Shown here: one piece after another, positions 54,370 to 61,108 of the stretch
Layout: each line of letters opens with the position of its first letter
Numbering within the stretch: position 1 is the first letter of the stretch
Assembly (NCBI GenBank): GCA_002162795.1
Contig: MAAY01000057.1
Span: 1-64,000, forward strand
Source of the DNA: Rhodobacterales bacterium 56_14_T64
Lineage (GTDB): Bacteria > Pseudomonadota > Alphaproteobacteria > Rhodobacterales > Rhodobacteraceae
DNA: 64,000 bases
Direction of reading: 5' to 3'
Notes under the pieces: generated by a model
Databases searched by the model: none
Told to the model about the DNA's origin: nothing
Seen by the model: the letters and a program-made list of their open reading frames with translations, nothing else
Translations under genes and position numbers: made by a program

Positions 54370-54434
54370 GGGGGCCAGCCCCCTTTTGACCTGTCGGCCA
54401 AATCACCCCCGGGATATTTTTGGCCAGACGAAGA
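54370..54434 (-). repeat. Composite 3'-end element, copy 4
   Basis: On the minus strand the thiolase stop is directly followed by TCTTCGTCTGGCC, then AAAAATATCCCGGGGG (54406-54434). Twenty-two bases further is the GGGGGC/GCCCCC hairpin (54370-54383). Orientation relative to the upstream gene is the same as in copies 1-3. Confidence 0.62.
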
Positions 54435-55607
54435 TCAGACCCGTTCAATGGCGATGGCGGTGCCTTCGCCGCCGCCAATGCAGATGGCGGCAATACCGCG
54501 CTTCAACCCTCGTTTTTCCAGCGCGTTTAGCAATGTGACGATGATTCGCGCACCAGAGGCTCCGATCGGGTGACCAAGTGCGCAGGCACCGCCGTTGACG
54601 TTGACGATATCTCGGGACAGGCCCATTTCGCGCATAAAGGCCATCGGAACGACGGCAAAGGCCTCGTTGACCTCCCACAGATCGACGTCATCTTTTGACC
54701 AGCCAATCTGGGTCAGCAGTTTTTGCACCGCAGGCACGGGCGCGGTGGTGAACAACGCTGGCGCCTGAGCATGGCTGGCGTGGCCAAGGATCCTGGCGCG
54801 CACGGTCAGGTTCTGGGCCTCGGCGGCCTCAGCTGAGGCCAGCACCAGGGCAGCCGCACCGTCAGAAATCGACGAGGCATTGGCTGCGGTGACCGTCCCA
54901 TCCTTGCGGAAGGCGGGTTTCAGGGTGGGGATCTTTTCCGGGCGCGCCGATTTTGGTTGTTCGTCGGCATCGACAACGACATCACCCTTGCGGGTTTTGA
55001 CCGTGACCGCAGCAATCTCGCCCTCAAAAGCACCGATTTCTTGCGCCTGCAGCGCGTTGGACAAAGATTTCAGTGCAAATTCATCCTGCTCATGGCGGCT
55101 GAACTGATAAGTCTCGGCGCAGTCCTCGGCAAAGGAGCCCATCAGGCGACCCTGGTCATAAGCATCTTCCAACCCGTCGAGGAACATGTGGTCGATCACT
55201 TGATTGTGACCAATCCGAGCACCACCGCGCATCTTGGGCAACAGGTAGGGGGCATTTGACATGCTCTCCATGCCGCCTGCGATCATGGTATTGGTGTGAC
55301 CCAAAGCGATCTGATCAAAGGCCATCATCGTCGCCTTCATACCCGATCCGCACATTTTGTTTAGAGTGGTGGCGGGCACGTCTTCGCCCAGCCCACCGGC
55401 AAAACCAGCCTGACGTGCCGGAGCCTGCCCCTGGCCAGCCGGAAGTACACAGCCCATCAGCACTTCGTCGACGGTTGTTGCCCCTGCACCTTCCAAGGCA
55501 GCGCGAATCGCAGCGCCACCAAGATCGGCAGCCGCAACCCCATCAAACACGCCCTGAAACCCGCCCATTGCTGTGCGAGCGGCGCCCGCGATCACAACCT
55601 CTTTCAT
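54435..55607 (-). CDS. Thiolase family protein (acetyl-CoA C-acyltransferase)
   Basis: A 390-residue thiolase with nucleophilic Cys in LNKMCGSGMKA (about residue 89), NVNGGACALGHPIGASGAR with the catalytic His, and the second Cys in IAAICIGGGEG. It may be biosynthetic (acetoacetyl-CoA) or degradative; it is not next to a reductase. The start at 55607 (MKEVVIAG) has GAGGGAAGAGC upstream. It is divergent from the STAS gene (92 bases). Confidence 0.92.
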   Translation of the reverse strand: MKEVVIAGAARTAMGGFQGVFDGVAAADLGGAAIRAALEGAGATTVDEVLMGCVLPAGQGQAPARQAGFAGGLGEDVPATTLNKMCGSGMKATMMAFDQIALGHTNTMIAGGMESMSNAPYLLPKMRGGARIGHNQVIDHMFLDGLEDAYDQGRLMGSFAEDCAETYQFSRHEQDEFALKSLSNALQAQEIGAFEGEIAAVTVKTRKGDVVVDADEQPKSARPEKIPTLKPAFRKDGTVTAANASSISDGAAALVLASAEAAEAQNLTVRARILGHASHAQAPALFTTAPVPAVQKLLTQIGWSKDDVDLWEVNEAFAVVPMAFMREMGLSRDIVNVNGGACALGHPIGASGARIIVTLLNALEKRGLKRGIAAICIGGGEGTAIAIERV

Positions 55608-55699
55608 GCTCTTCCCTCCATTGCCTAAACCTTGCATACAAAATGGTAAGGATTGCGGTCTAGTCTGCAGTACAAACAAATACCACCTGGGGGAAAATT

Positions 55700-56038
55700 A
55701 TGAGCCTGACCAGCACTATGAACGACAGCACCCAAATTGTGACGGTGAACGCCGAACGTATTGATGCGGCTATTGCTATTCAGTTCAAGGAAGACATGCG
55801 CAGCGAAACCGAAAGCGGTGCCAGTCGGGTCATTCTGGACCTATCCGAGGTGAAATTCATTGATTCCAGTGGCCTAGGGGCCATTGTCGCGGCAATGAAA
55901 CAGCTCGGCGCGAGCCGCAAACTGGATCTCGCAGGCCTGACTCCTATGGTAGACAAAGTATTCCGATTGACCCGCATGGATACAGTTTTTGATCTTTATG
56001 CTTCACTGAACGATGCCACTGCGGTCGGCAATACTTGA
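55700..56038 (+). CDS. STAS-domain anti-anti-sigma factor-like protein
   Basis: The 112-residue single-domain protein shows VKFIDSSGLGAIVAAMKQLG, where the Ser at SSG is the phosphorylation site of SpoIIAA/RsbV-type proteins. CTGGGGGAAAA precedes the ATG. The next gene, 3 bases later, encodes the matching anti-sigma kinase. Together they form the switch part of a partner-switching system, but the sigma factor and PP2C phosphatase are not in the window. Confidence 0.87.
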   Translation: MSLTSTMNDSTQIVTVNAERIDAAIAIQFKEDMRSETESGASRVILDLSEVKFIDSSGLGAIVAAMKQLGASRKLDLAGLTPMVDKVFRLTRMDTVFDLYASLNDATAVGNT

Positions 56039-56041
56039 TAA

Positions 56042-56518
56042 ATGGATTTGAGGGCGCATTTAGCGCGGAGTGAAAACTCGATGGTTGATTCCTTTGCCTG
56101 CACGTTTCTGGCCACAGAACTGGATGCCCGCAGCGGCATCTGCTCTGTAGTAGAACAGCTGCGGGTCATGGGGCTGCCCGAGGCGCACGCAAATGACGTA
56201 CAGATTGTACTGGCAGAGGCCGTCAACAATGTTGTCGAGCATGCCTATGCCAGTGACCTCCCCGGCGACGTGCGCATTCGATGCAACCTGAATAAAAAGC
56301 AATTGTGGATCAATATCCACGATGATGGAGGCCCGCTGCCGGAGGGGAAATTGCCTGCAGGCAATCCTATCGATCTGTCTGTCCCCACCGAAGAGCTGCC
56401 CGAAGGTGGATTTGGCTGGTTTCTCATTCGCGAACTCACAAGCGAGATTCAATACATACGTAAGGACGGTAACAACCAGCTGTCTCTGTGCTTTGAAATC
56501 AGCACTGCTGGCATTTAA
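56042..56518 (+). CDS. RsbW/SpoIIAB-like ATP-binding anti-sigma kinase
   Basis: The 158-residue protein has a HATPase_c fold: N-box VLAEAVNNVVEHAY, G1-type DDGGPLP, and G2-type GGFGWFLIRELTSEIQYI. It would bind ATP, phosphorylate the STAS partner and sequester another regulator. The start ATG at 56042 is 3 bases after the STAS stop, so translation is coupled. Confidence 0.87.
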   Translation: MDLRAHLARSENSMVDSFACTFLATELDARSGICSVVEQLRVMGLPEAHANDVQIVLAEAVNNVVEHAYASDLPGDVRIRCNLNKKQLWINIHDDGGPLPEGKLPAGNPIDLSVPTEELPEGGFGWFLIRELTSEIQYIRKDGNNQLSLCFEISTAGI

Positions 56519-56789
56519 CTCACAGATAGTACAGTCTGCCCGCCACAAAACTGCCGCAAAATGGGCAAACCGTCGCCAGAACTATGTGCAATACCTTTAC
56601 GCGTAGCTGCTCAAAGCTTCCCTCGGCGCCGCGTTCAACAGCCCCCACCCAGTGCGCGTCGCCGGGGAATTCCCCTTCCAAACAAATCACTAACCCCTGC
56701 GGCCAGCCACATCGCGTCAAATTGATATTTGCCGATTGCGTTCCAGTGACCAGCTTCTAATCTCCCCATGATGATCAAAGGGAGAGAGC
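56519..56789. other. Gene-free stretch upstream of ggt
   Basis: This 271-base interval separates the anti-sigma kinase from ggt. I find no credible gene; minus-strand frames here (one with a CPFC motif) lack a start with a ribosome-binding sequence and resemble nothing. It should hold the ggt promoter and the terminator of the STAS/kinase pair, but no strong hairpin with T-run is seen. Confidence 0.5.
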
Positions 56790-58367
56790 ATGCGCGATTT
56801 TCAAACTCCGGGCCGGTCGGCGGTCTTTGCTGAAAACGGCCTCTGTGCCACCTCACATCCGCTGGCGGCTGGGGCGGCCATTGATATCCTGAAACGAGGC
56901 GGCAATGCCATGGACGCGGCGATTGCCGGTGCGGTTCTGCTAGGGATATGCGAGCCACAGATGACCGGCATCGGTGGGGATTGCTTTTTGCTTTACACCC
57001 GCCCCGGCAGTGACGAGATCCACGCGCTCAACGGATCTGGCCTAGCTGCTGCGGCGGCCAGTGCGGCTGAGTTGCGCGATCAAGGTTTGCAAACCGTGCC
57101 AGTGTCCAGCCCCCATGCAGTCACCATTCCTGGGGCGATGGATGCATTTTGTCACCTGGCCGAAACTGAGGGAAAGCTAGGTCTTGATGCGCTGCTGCAA
57201 CCGGCCATTCACTATGCGGATGCCGGGGTTCCGGTGGCGCCTCGGGTGGCTTTCGACTGGGCCAATTCAGCGCAGACGCTGCAAGGCACCGCGCGGCGGG
57301 ACTATTTGTATGATGGTCAGCCGCCACGTGTAGGTCAGATATTCCGCTCTCCCGGTCAGGCTGAAGTCCTGCGCCGCGTTGCCCGCGATGGTCGTGACGC
57401 CTTCTACACCGGCGAAATTGCCGAGGACATGCTGGCGGCGCTGACAAAGTTGGGCGGCGTGCACAACAAGGACGATTTTGCCAAGACCACCTGCTCGACT
57501 TCAATCCCGGTGAGCGGTGACTACAAAGGCACAGAGCTGGTTGAGCATCCACCCAACGGTCAGGGTGCCACGGCGATCCTGATGCTCAACATTCTGAAAC
57601 ATTTCGACATTGCAGGCATGGAGCCTTTTGGTGCCCATCGCGCCCATATTGAAGCCGAAGCAGCCAAGCTGGCCTATGACGCCCGCAATCGCTTTATCGC
57701 TGATCCTAATCACACGGCGCGCCTGCAGCACATGCTGTCCCCCGAAACAGCAGCAAAACTGGCAGGTTTGATCAATCAAAACCGCGCCATGCCAGCCGCA
57801 GCACCACTCAGCGAGGCCGTGCACAAGGACACCATCTATATCACCGTAGTCGACAAGGATCGGATGGCGGTGTCGTTGATCTATTCCATCTTCCATGGGT
57901 TTGGATCTGGCATTGCCTCGGACAAATTTGGTATTTTGCTGCAGAACCGAGGGGCGGGGTTCACGCTAGAACCGGGTCACCCAAACGAGCTGGGCGGCGG
58001 CAAGCGGCCGATGCACACCATTATTCCCGGCATGCTACGGCAAAACGGCCGGGTGGTCATGCCCTTTGGCGTCATGGGTGGGGCCTATCAACCCCACGGC
58101 CATGCACGGCTGGTTTCCAATCTCAGTGATTTTGACATGGATCTTCAGGCCGCAATGGATGCGCCGCGGGCGTTTTGTGATGGTGCAGTGATGAATGTTG
58201 AGCGGGGGTATTCCGATACTGTCCGCCAACAGCTGGCTGAACTGGGCCACAACGTCGAGATTCCACAGACAGCCATCGGTGGCTCACAGGCAATATGCAT
58301 CCGGGACGACGGTGTACTGGAAGGCGCGAGTGACCCACGCAAGGACGGTTGCGCGCTGGGGTACTAA
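56790..58367 (+). CDS. ggt: Gamma-glutamyltransferase family protein
   Basis: A 525-residue Ntn-hydrolase: N-terminal CATSHPLAAGAAIDILKRGGNAMDAAIAG, EPQMTGIGGD, then the autoprocessing region KDTIYITVVDKDRMAVSLIYS, where the Thr before the TVVD block would be the nucleophile, and HTIIPGMLR near the C-terminus. No signal peptide is visible, unlike E. coli GGT, so it may be cytoplasmic and act on gamma-glutamyl compounds or related amides. AAAGGGAGAG precedes the ATG. Confidence 0.88.
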   Translation: MRDFQTPGRSAVFAENGLCATSHPLAAGAAIDILKRGGNAMDAAIAGAVLLGICEPQMTGIGGDCFLLYTRPGSDEIHALNGSGLAAAAASAAELRDQGLQTVPVSSPHAVTIPGAMDAFCHLAETEGKLGLDALLQPAIHYADAGVPVAPRVAFDWANSAQTLQGTARRDYLYDGQPPRVGQIFRSPGQAEVLRRVARDGRDAFYTGEIAEDMLAALTKLGGVHNKDDFAKTTCSTSIPVSGDYKGTELVEHPPNGQGATAILMLNILKHFDIAGMEPFGAHRAHIEAEAAKLAYDARNRFIADPNHTARLQHMLSPETAAKLAGLINQNRAMPAAAPLSEAVHKDTIYITVVDKDRMAVSLIYSIFHGFGSGIASDKFGILLQNRGAGFTLEPGHPNELGGGKRPMHTIIPGMLRQNGRVVMPFGVMGGAYQPHGHARLVSNLSDFDMDLQAAMDAPRAFCDGAVMNVERGYSDTVRQQLAELGHNVEIPQTAIGGSQAICIRDDGVLEGASDPRKDGCALGY

Positions 58368-58377
58368 CCACAACTAA

Positions 58378-58405
58378 CAGTGTAGGGTGCATGCTGGCAC
58401 GCACC
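58378..58405 (+). repeat. Dispersed hairpin repeat, copy B (forward orientation)
   Basis: This 28-base unit matches copy A (29505-29532) in reverse complement with one difference. It sits 10 bases after the ggt stop and 9 before the hspQ stop. The single change keeps pairing as G-U in RNA from the minus strand (hspQ side). Confidence 0.7.
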
Positions 58406-58414
58406 TTCCGCGCG

Positions 58415-58741
58415 TCAGTTCAGCTGGAAATGCAACGGATATGTGCCGTCTGAAAACGGGCCGAACATGTCTGGGATATCCGGATGATCTACCGGCTCGC
58501 CGGAATAGTCGGCAACCAGGTTCTGCTCCGAGACATAAGCCACGTAATAGCTTTGGTCATTTTCAGCGAGCAAATGGTAAAACGGCTGCTCTTTCTTAGG
58601 GCGGCTTTCCTCGGGGATCGCCTGATACCATTCATCCGTATTGGTGAACTGGGGATCGACATCAAAAACAACACCGCGAAACGGGTGCTTTTTGTGGCGG
58701 ACGACCTGCCCCAAGTGATATTTCGCGCGTGTTCTCAACAT
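58415..58741 (-). CDS. hspQ: Heat shock protein HspQ
   Basis: A 108-residue HspQ (hemimethylated DNA-binding protein/YccV family): YHLGQVVRHKKHPFRGVVFDVDP, PFYHLLAENDQSYYVAYVSEQNL and HPDIPDMFGPF. In enterobacteria HspQ affects DnaA turnover and is a Lon specificity enhancer. The start at 58741 (MLRTRAKY) is chosen over 58795 because the family begins there. It converges with ggt. Confidence 0.92.
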   Translation of the reverse strand: MLRTRAKYHLGQVVRHKKHPFRGVVFDVDPQFTNTDEWYQAIPEESRPKKEQPFYHLLAENDQSYYVAYVSEQNLVADYSGEPVDHPDIPDMFGPFSDGTYPLHFQLN

Positions 58742-58825
58742 AGTCTTGCTGCCCCTATGTTCTACCAGTAACCCGTAACCTAGGACCTTGTCCAATAAAT
58801 GGCAGGATTATTGGGGAAACAGTCT

Positions 58826-59707
58826 GTGGACCTTTCTTTGACAGTGCTCGAAATCGTAGCACCAGTATTTATCCTCGCGGCCCTTGGGTTTGGCTGGGTG
58901 AAATTTGGGTTTGAGTACCGCATCCAGTTTGTCACCCGACTGGCGATGACACTGGCGGTGCCCTGTCTGATTTTCACCGCTTTGATGAAAACCGATCTGG
59001 AAAAAAGCACACTCAGCACCTTTTTACTGGCCTGTCTGGCGGGTTATGCGGTGATCGCAGTGTTGGGGCTCGCCCTGGTGCGGATCACCGGCCTGGACCA
59101 ACGCACCTACCTGGCGCCGCTCATTTTTGGCAATACCGGCAACCTCGGCATTCCCCTTGCGTTGTTTGCTTTTGGCGAGGCCGGGCTTGGCTATGCAGTC
59201 GTCGTTCTGGCAGTCACCTCAGTTTTGTCGTTCACCATTGGTATTTATCTGGTGGCAGGCAAAGGCTCAGGCGGTAAGGCGCTCAAGGAACCCATGGTCT
59301 GGGCGACATTGTTGGGTGGTTTATTCCTGTGGCAGGACTGGCATACGCCAACATTTCTGACCAATGCGCTGGATCTGATTGGACAGATGGCCATTCCGCT
59401 GATGTTGATCACCTTAGGCGTTGCCGTGGCACGTCTGACACCGGGAAAAGTTTCCCGCGCCGTCCTGCTGTCGCTGGTGAAACTGCTGATCTGTGTCGCA
59501 GTGGGCTGGGGGATTGGGCTGTTGTTTGGCCTGGATCAGGTGGCCTTTGGGGTGCTGGTTCTGCAACTGGCAACGCCTGTGGCTGTCACCTCTTACCTGC
59601 TGGCCGAGAAGTTCAACGCGGATTCCGAGGCGGTTGCAGGCATGGTCGTGGTTTCAACCCTGATATCAGTGGTTGCCTTGCCGCTACTGTTGGCCCTGTT
59701 GTTGTAA
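58826..59707 (+). CDS. AEC family transporter
   Basis: The 293-residue membrane protein has about ten helices: LEIVAPVFILAALGFGWVKF, TYLAPLIFGNTGNLGIPLALFAFG, LVAGKGSGGKALKEPMVWATLLGGL, GQMAIPLMLITLGVAVARL and ATPVAVTSYLLAEKFNADSEAVAGMVVVSTL. These fit the auxin-efflux-carrier family, which exports small organic acids in bacteria. GTG at 58826 has GGGGAAA about 8 bases upstream and fits the family start; an ATG at 58799 adds 9 residues without a good ribosome-binding sequence. Confidence 0.85.
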   Translation: MDLSLTVLEIVAPVFILAALGFGWVKFGFEYRIQFVTRLAMTLAVPCLIFTALMKTDLEKSTLSTFLLACLAGYAVIAVLGLALVRITGLDQRTYLAPLIFGNTGNLGIPLALFAFGEAGLGYAVVVLAVTSVLSFTIGIYLVAGKGSGGKALKEPMVWATLLGGLFLWQDWHTPTFLTNALDLIGQMAIPLMLITLGVAVARLTPGKVSRAVLLSLVKLLICVAVGWGIGLLFGLDQVAFGVLVLQLATPVAVTSYLLAEKFNADSEAVAGMVVVSTLISVVALPLLLALLL

Positions 59708-59772
59708 ATGTGAATTTATACACAAGGTTTTTTTTGATATAGTTTGCAAAAAAATAAAGTAGGCAGAGGCAA

Positions 59773-60360
59773 ATGAGCAGAATCATGACCGCCTTGATCG
59801 CGTTGTTGATCATGGCATCCTGTGGCGGTGGCCATAACTCCCCCCCGCGCAATCTGGACAATGCGTGCAGCATTATCACCCAGAAACCAGACTATCTAAA
59901 AGCATTCCGCGCCGCCGAGCGCCGTTGGGGTGTGCCGGTGCATGTACAAATGGCAACCATCTATCAAGAAAGTCGCTACCGCTCTGATGCGCGAACACCG
60001 CATAAATATGTGCTGGGAATCATCCCTATGGGGCGCGTGTCCAGCGCTTATGGTTATTCGCAAGCTCTGGACGGCACCTGGGATGAATACCGCCGCGAGG
60101 AAGGTAAACGGGGCTCCAAACGGAACCGCATTCAGCATGCGACCGATTTTATCGGCTGGTACATGACCAAAACCCGCGAGAAAAACGGCATTGCCCTATC
60201 AGATGCACGCAATCAGTACCTAGCCTATCACGAAGGTCACACCGGCTATGCCCGTGGCAGCTACAAGTCCAAGTCCTGGCTGTTGCAGGTGGCAAACAAA
60301 GTCGATGCACGGGCGGATATGTACCAAAGGCAACTGGCCAACTGCCGCAAGTTCAACTGA
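59773..60360 (+). CDS. Lipoprotein lytic transglycosylase (SLT domain)
   Basis: The 195-residue protein has a lipobox (LIMASC, lipidation at about Cys17) and a small lysozyme-like domain: VPVHVQMATIYQESRYRSDAR with the catalytic Glu, VSSAYGYSQALDGTWDEYR, and YLAYHEGHTGYARGSY. It would cut peptidoglycan glycan strands at the outer-membrane inner face, like EmtA. GGCAGAGGC lies before the ATG. Confidence 0.87.
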   Translation: MSRIMTALIALLIMASCGGGHNSPPRNLDNACSIITQKPDYLKAFRAAERRWGVPVHVQMATIYQESRYRSDARTPHKYVLGIIPMGRVSSAYGYSQALDGTWDEYRREEGKRGSKRNRIQHATDFIGWYMTKTREKNGIALSDARNQYLAYHEGHTGYARGSYKSKSWLLQVANKVDARADMYQRQLANCRKFN

Positions 60361-60376
60361 GCTCGCCAAACCTAAG

Positions 60377-60407
60377 GGCGCATTGCCCGGCAACGCCGGG
60401 CTGCGCC
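60377..60407. repeat. GCCCGGC hairpin, copy 2 (REP-like)
   Basis: GGCGCA ... TGCGCC outer arms and GCCCGGC/GCCGGGC inner arms with loop AAC form a long stem, 16 bases after the lytic transglycosylase stop. It shares TTGCCCGGC...CGCCGGGC-N-GCGC with 30555-30580. Confidence 0.6.
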
Positions 60408-60410
60408 TAA

Positions 60411-60426
60411 CCTTTCCCCGGAAAGG
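60411..60426. repeat. Second inverted repeat in the lytic transglycosylase / lolA gap
   Basis: CCTTTCC/GGAAAGG with a 2-base loop directly follows the REP-like hairpin. Possible terminator partner, but there is no T-run. Confidence 0.5.
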
Positions 60427-60475
60427 CACAGCTCTGATTTAGACAATTTGCATTATTCTGTGTGTCCACAGTCTG

Positions 60476-61066
60476 TTAGCGCGACTGATCGTTGACCGAC
60501 GTGCTGAACAATCTGGGCGACAACCGCATACCGGTTTCCAGAGCACCCAGGATCACAGTGGTTTTACCGCCGGCATTATCGTGCACCACCCATTTGCGCA
60601 GCTCTACCGGTTCACCGGTGAACATCAGCTCAAGATTGCCATAATCGGGGTTCTCAGGGTCCTGCGTATTCACCACCGTGGTGGTGCCGTCAAAGCCATG
60701 CCCAACCACCATATTGGCGCGATTCAGATCAACCCGCCGGGCCAAGATCACTGACAGCGGCGTACGCTTAAGAGGATAGGTTTCCGGTGGTTGGTTTGAT
60801 TTACTATCGAAAATTGCCACCGATCCGGCACCGGCAACCACTGTGCCGCTATCGGGTGGATCATATTCAAACCGCATCCGTCCCGGTCGGTGAATATACA
60901 GCTTGCCAGTCGACAAGCTTCCATCATCATTGATCTGGGTAAAGCTGGCTTTTGCCGTGGTCATGGCGTTGAAGTAACCAGAAATATCATTCAGGCTCAG
61001 CCTCTCGGCAGCCCAGGCGGCGGGGGCGCAGAGGGTCAGCGCCAGAGCAAATGCAATCTTTTTCAT
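60476..61066 (-). CDS. lolA: Outer-membrane lipoprotein carrier protein LolA
   Basis: A 196-residue periplasmic chaperone: signal peptide (IAFALALTLCAPAAWA), then AKASFTQINDDGSLSTGKLYIHRPGRMRFEYDPP, the LolA family signature (F.Q...DG....G.....RPGR.RF.Y). It carries lipoproteins from LolCDE to the outer membrane. It lies 42 bases downstream of ftsK on the same strand, a common alphaproteobacterial arrangement. Confidence 0.93.
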   Translation of the reverse strand: MKKIAFALALTLCAPAAWAAERLSLNDISGYFNAMTTAKASFTQINDDGSLSTGKLYIHRPGRMRFEYDPPDSGTVVAGAGSVAIFDSKSNQPPETYPLKRTPLSVILARRVDLNRANMVVGHGFDGTTTVVNTQDPENPDYGNLELMFTGEPVELRKWVVHDNAGGKTTVILGALETGMRLSPRLFSTSVNDQSR

Positions 61067-61108
61067 AGATCCTACATAAGCCCTGTGCGCCAGATGTGAA
61101 GAGCGGCG

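Noticed and set aside
56520-56720. Minus-strand 66-residue frame with CPFC motif
   Set aside because: Single CxxC only, no ribosome-binding sequence, unlike any family I know; treated as non-coding.
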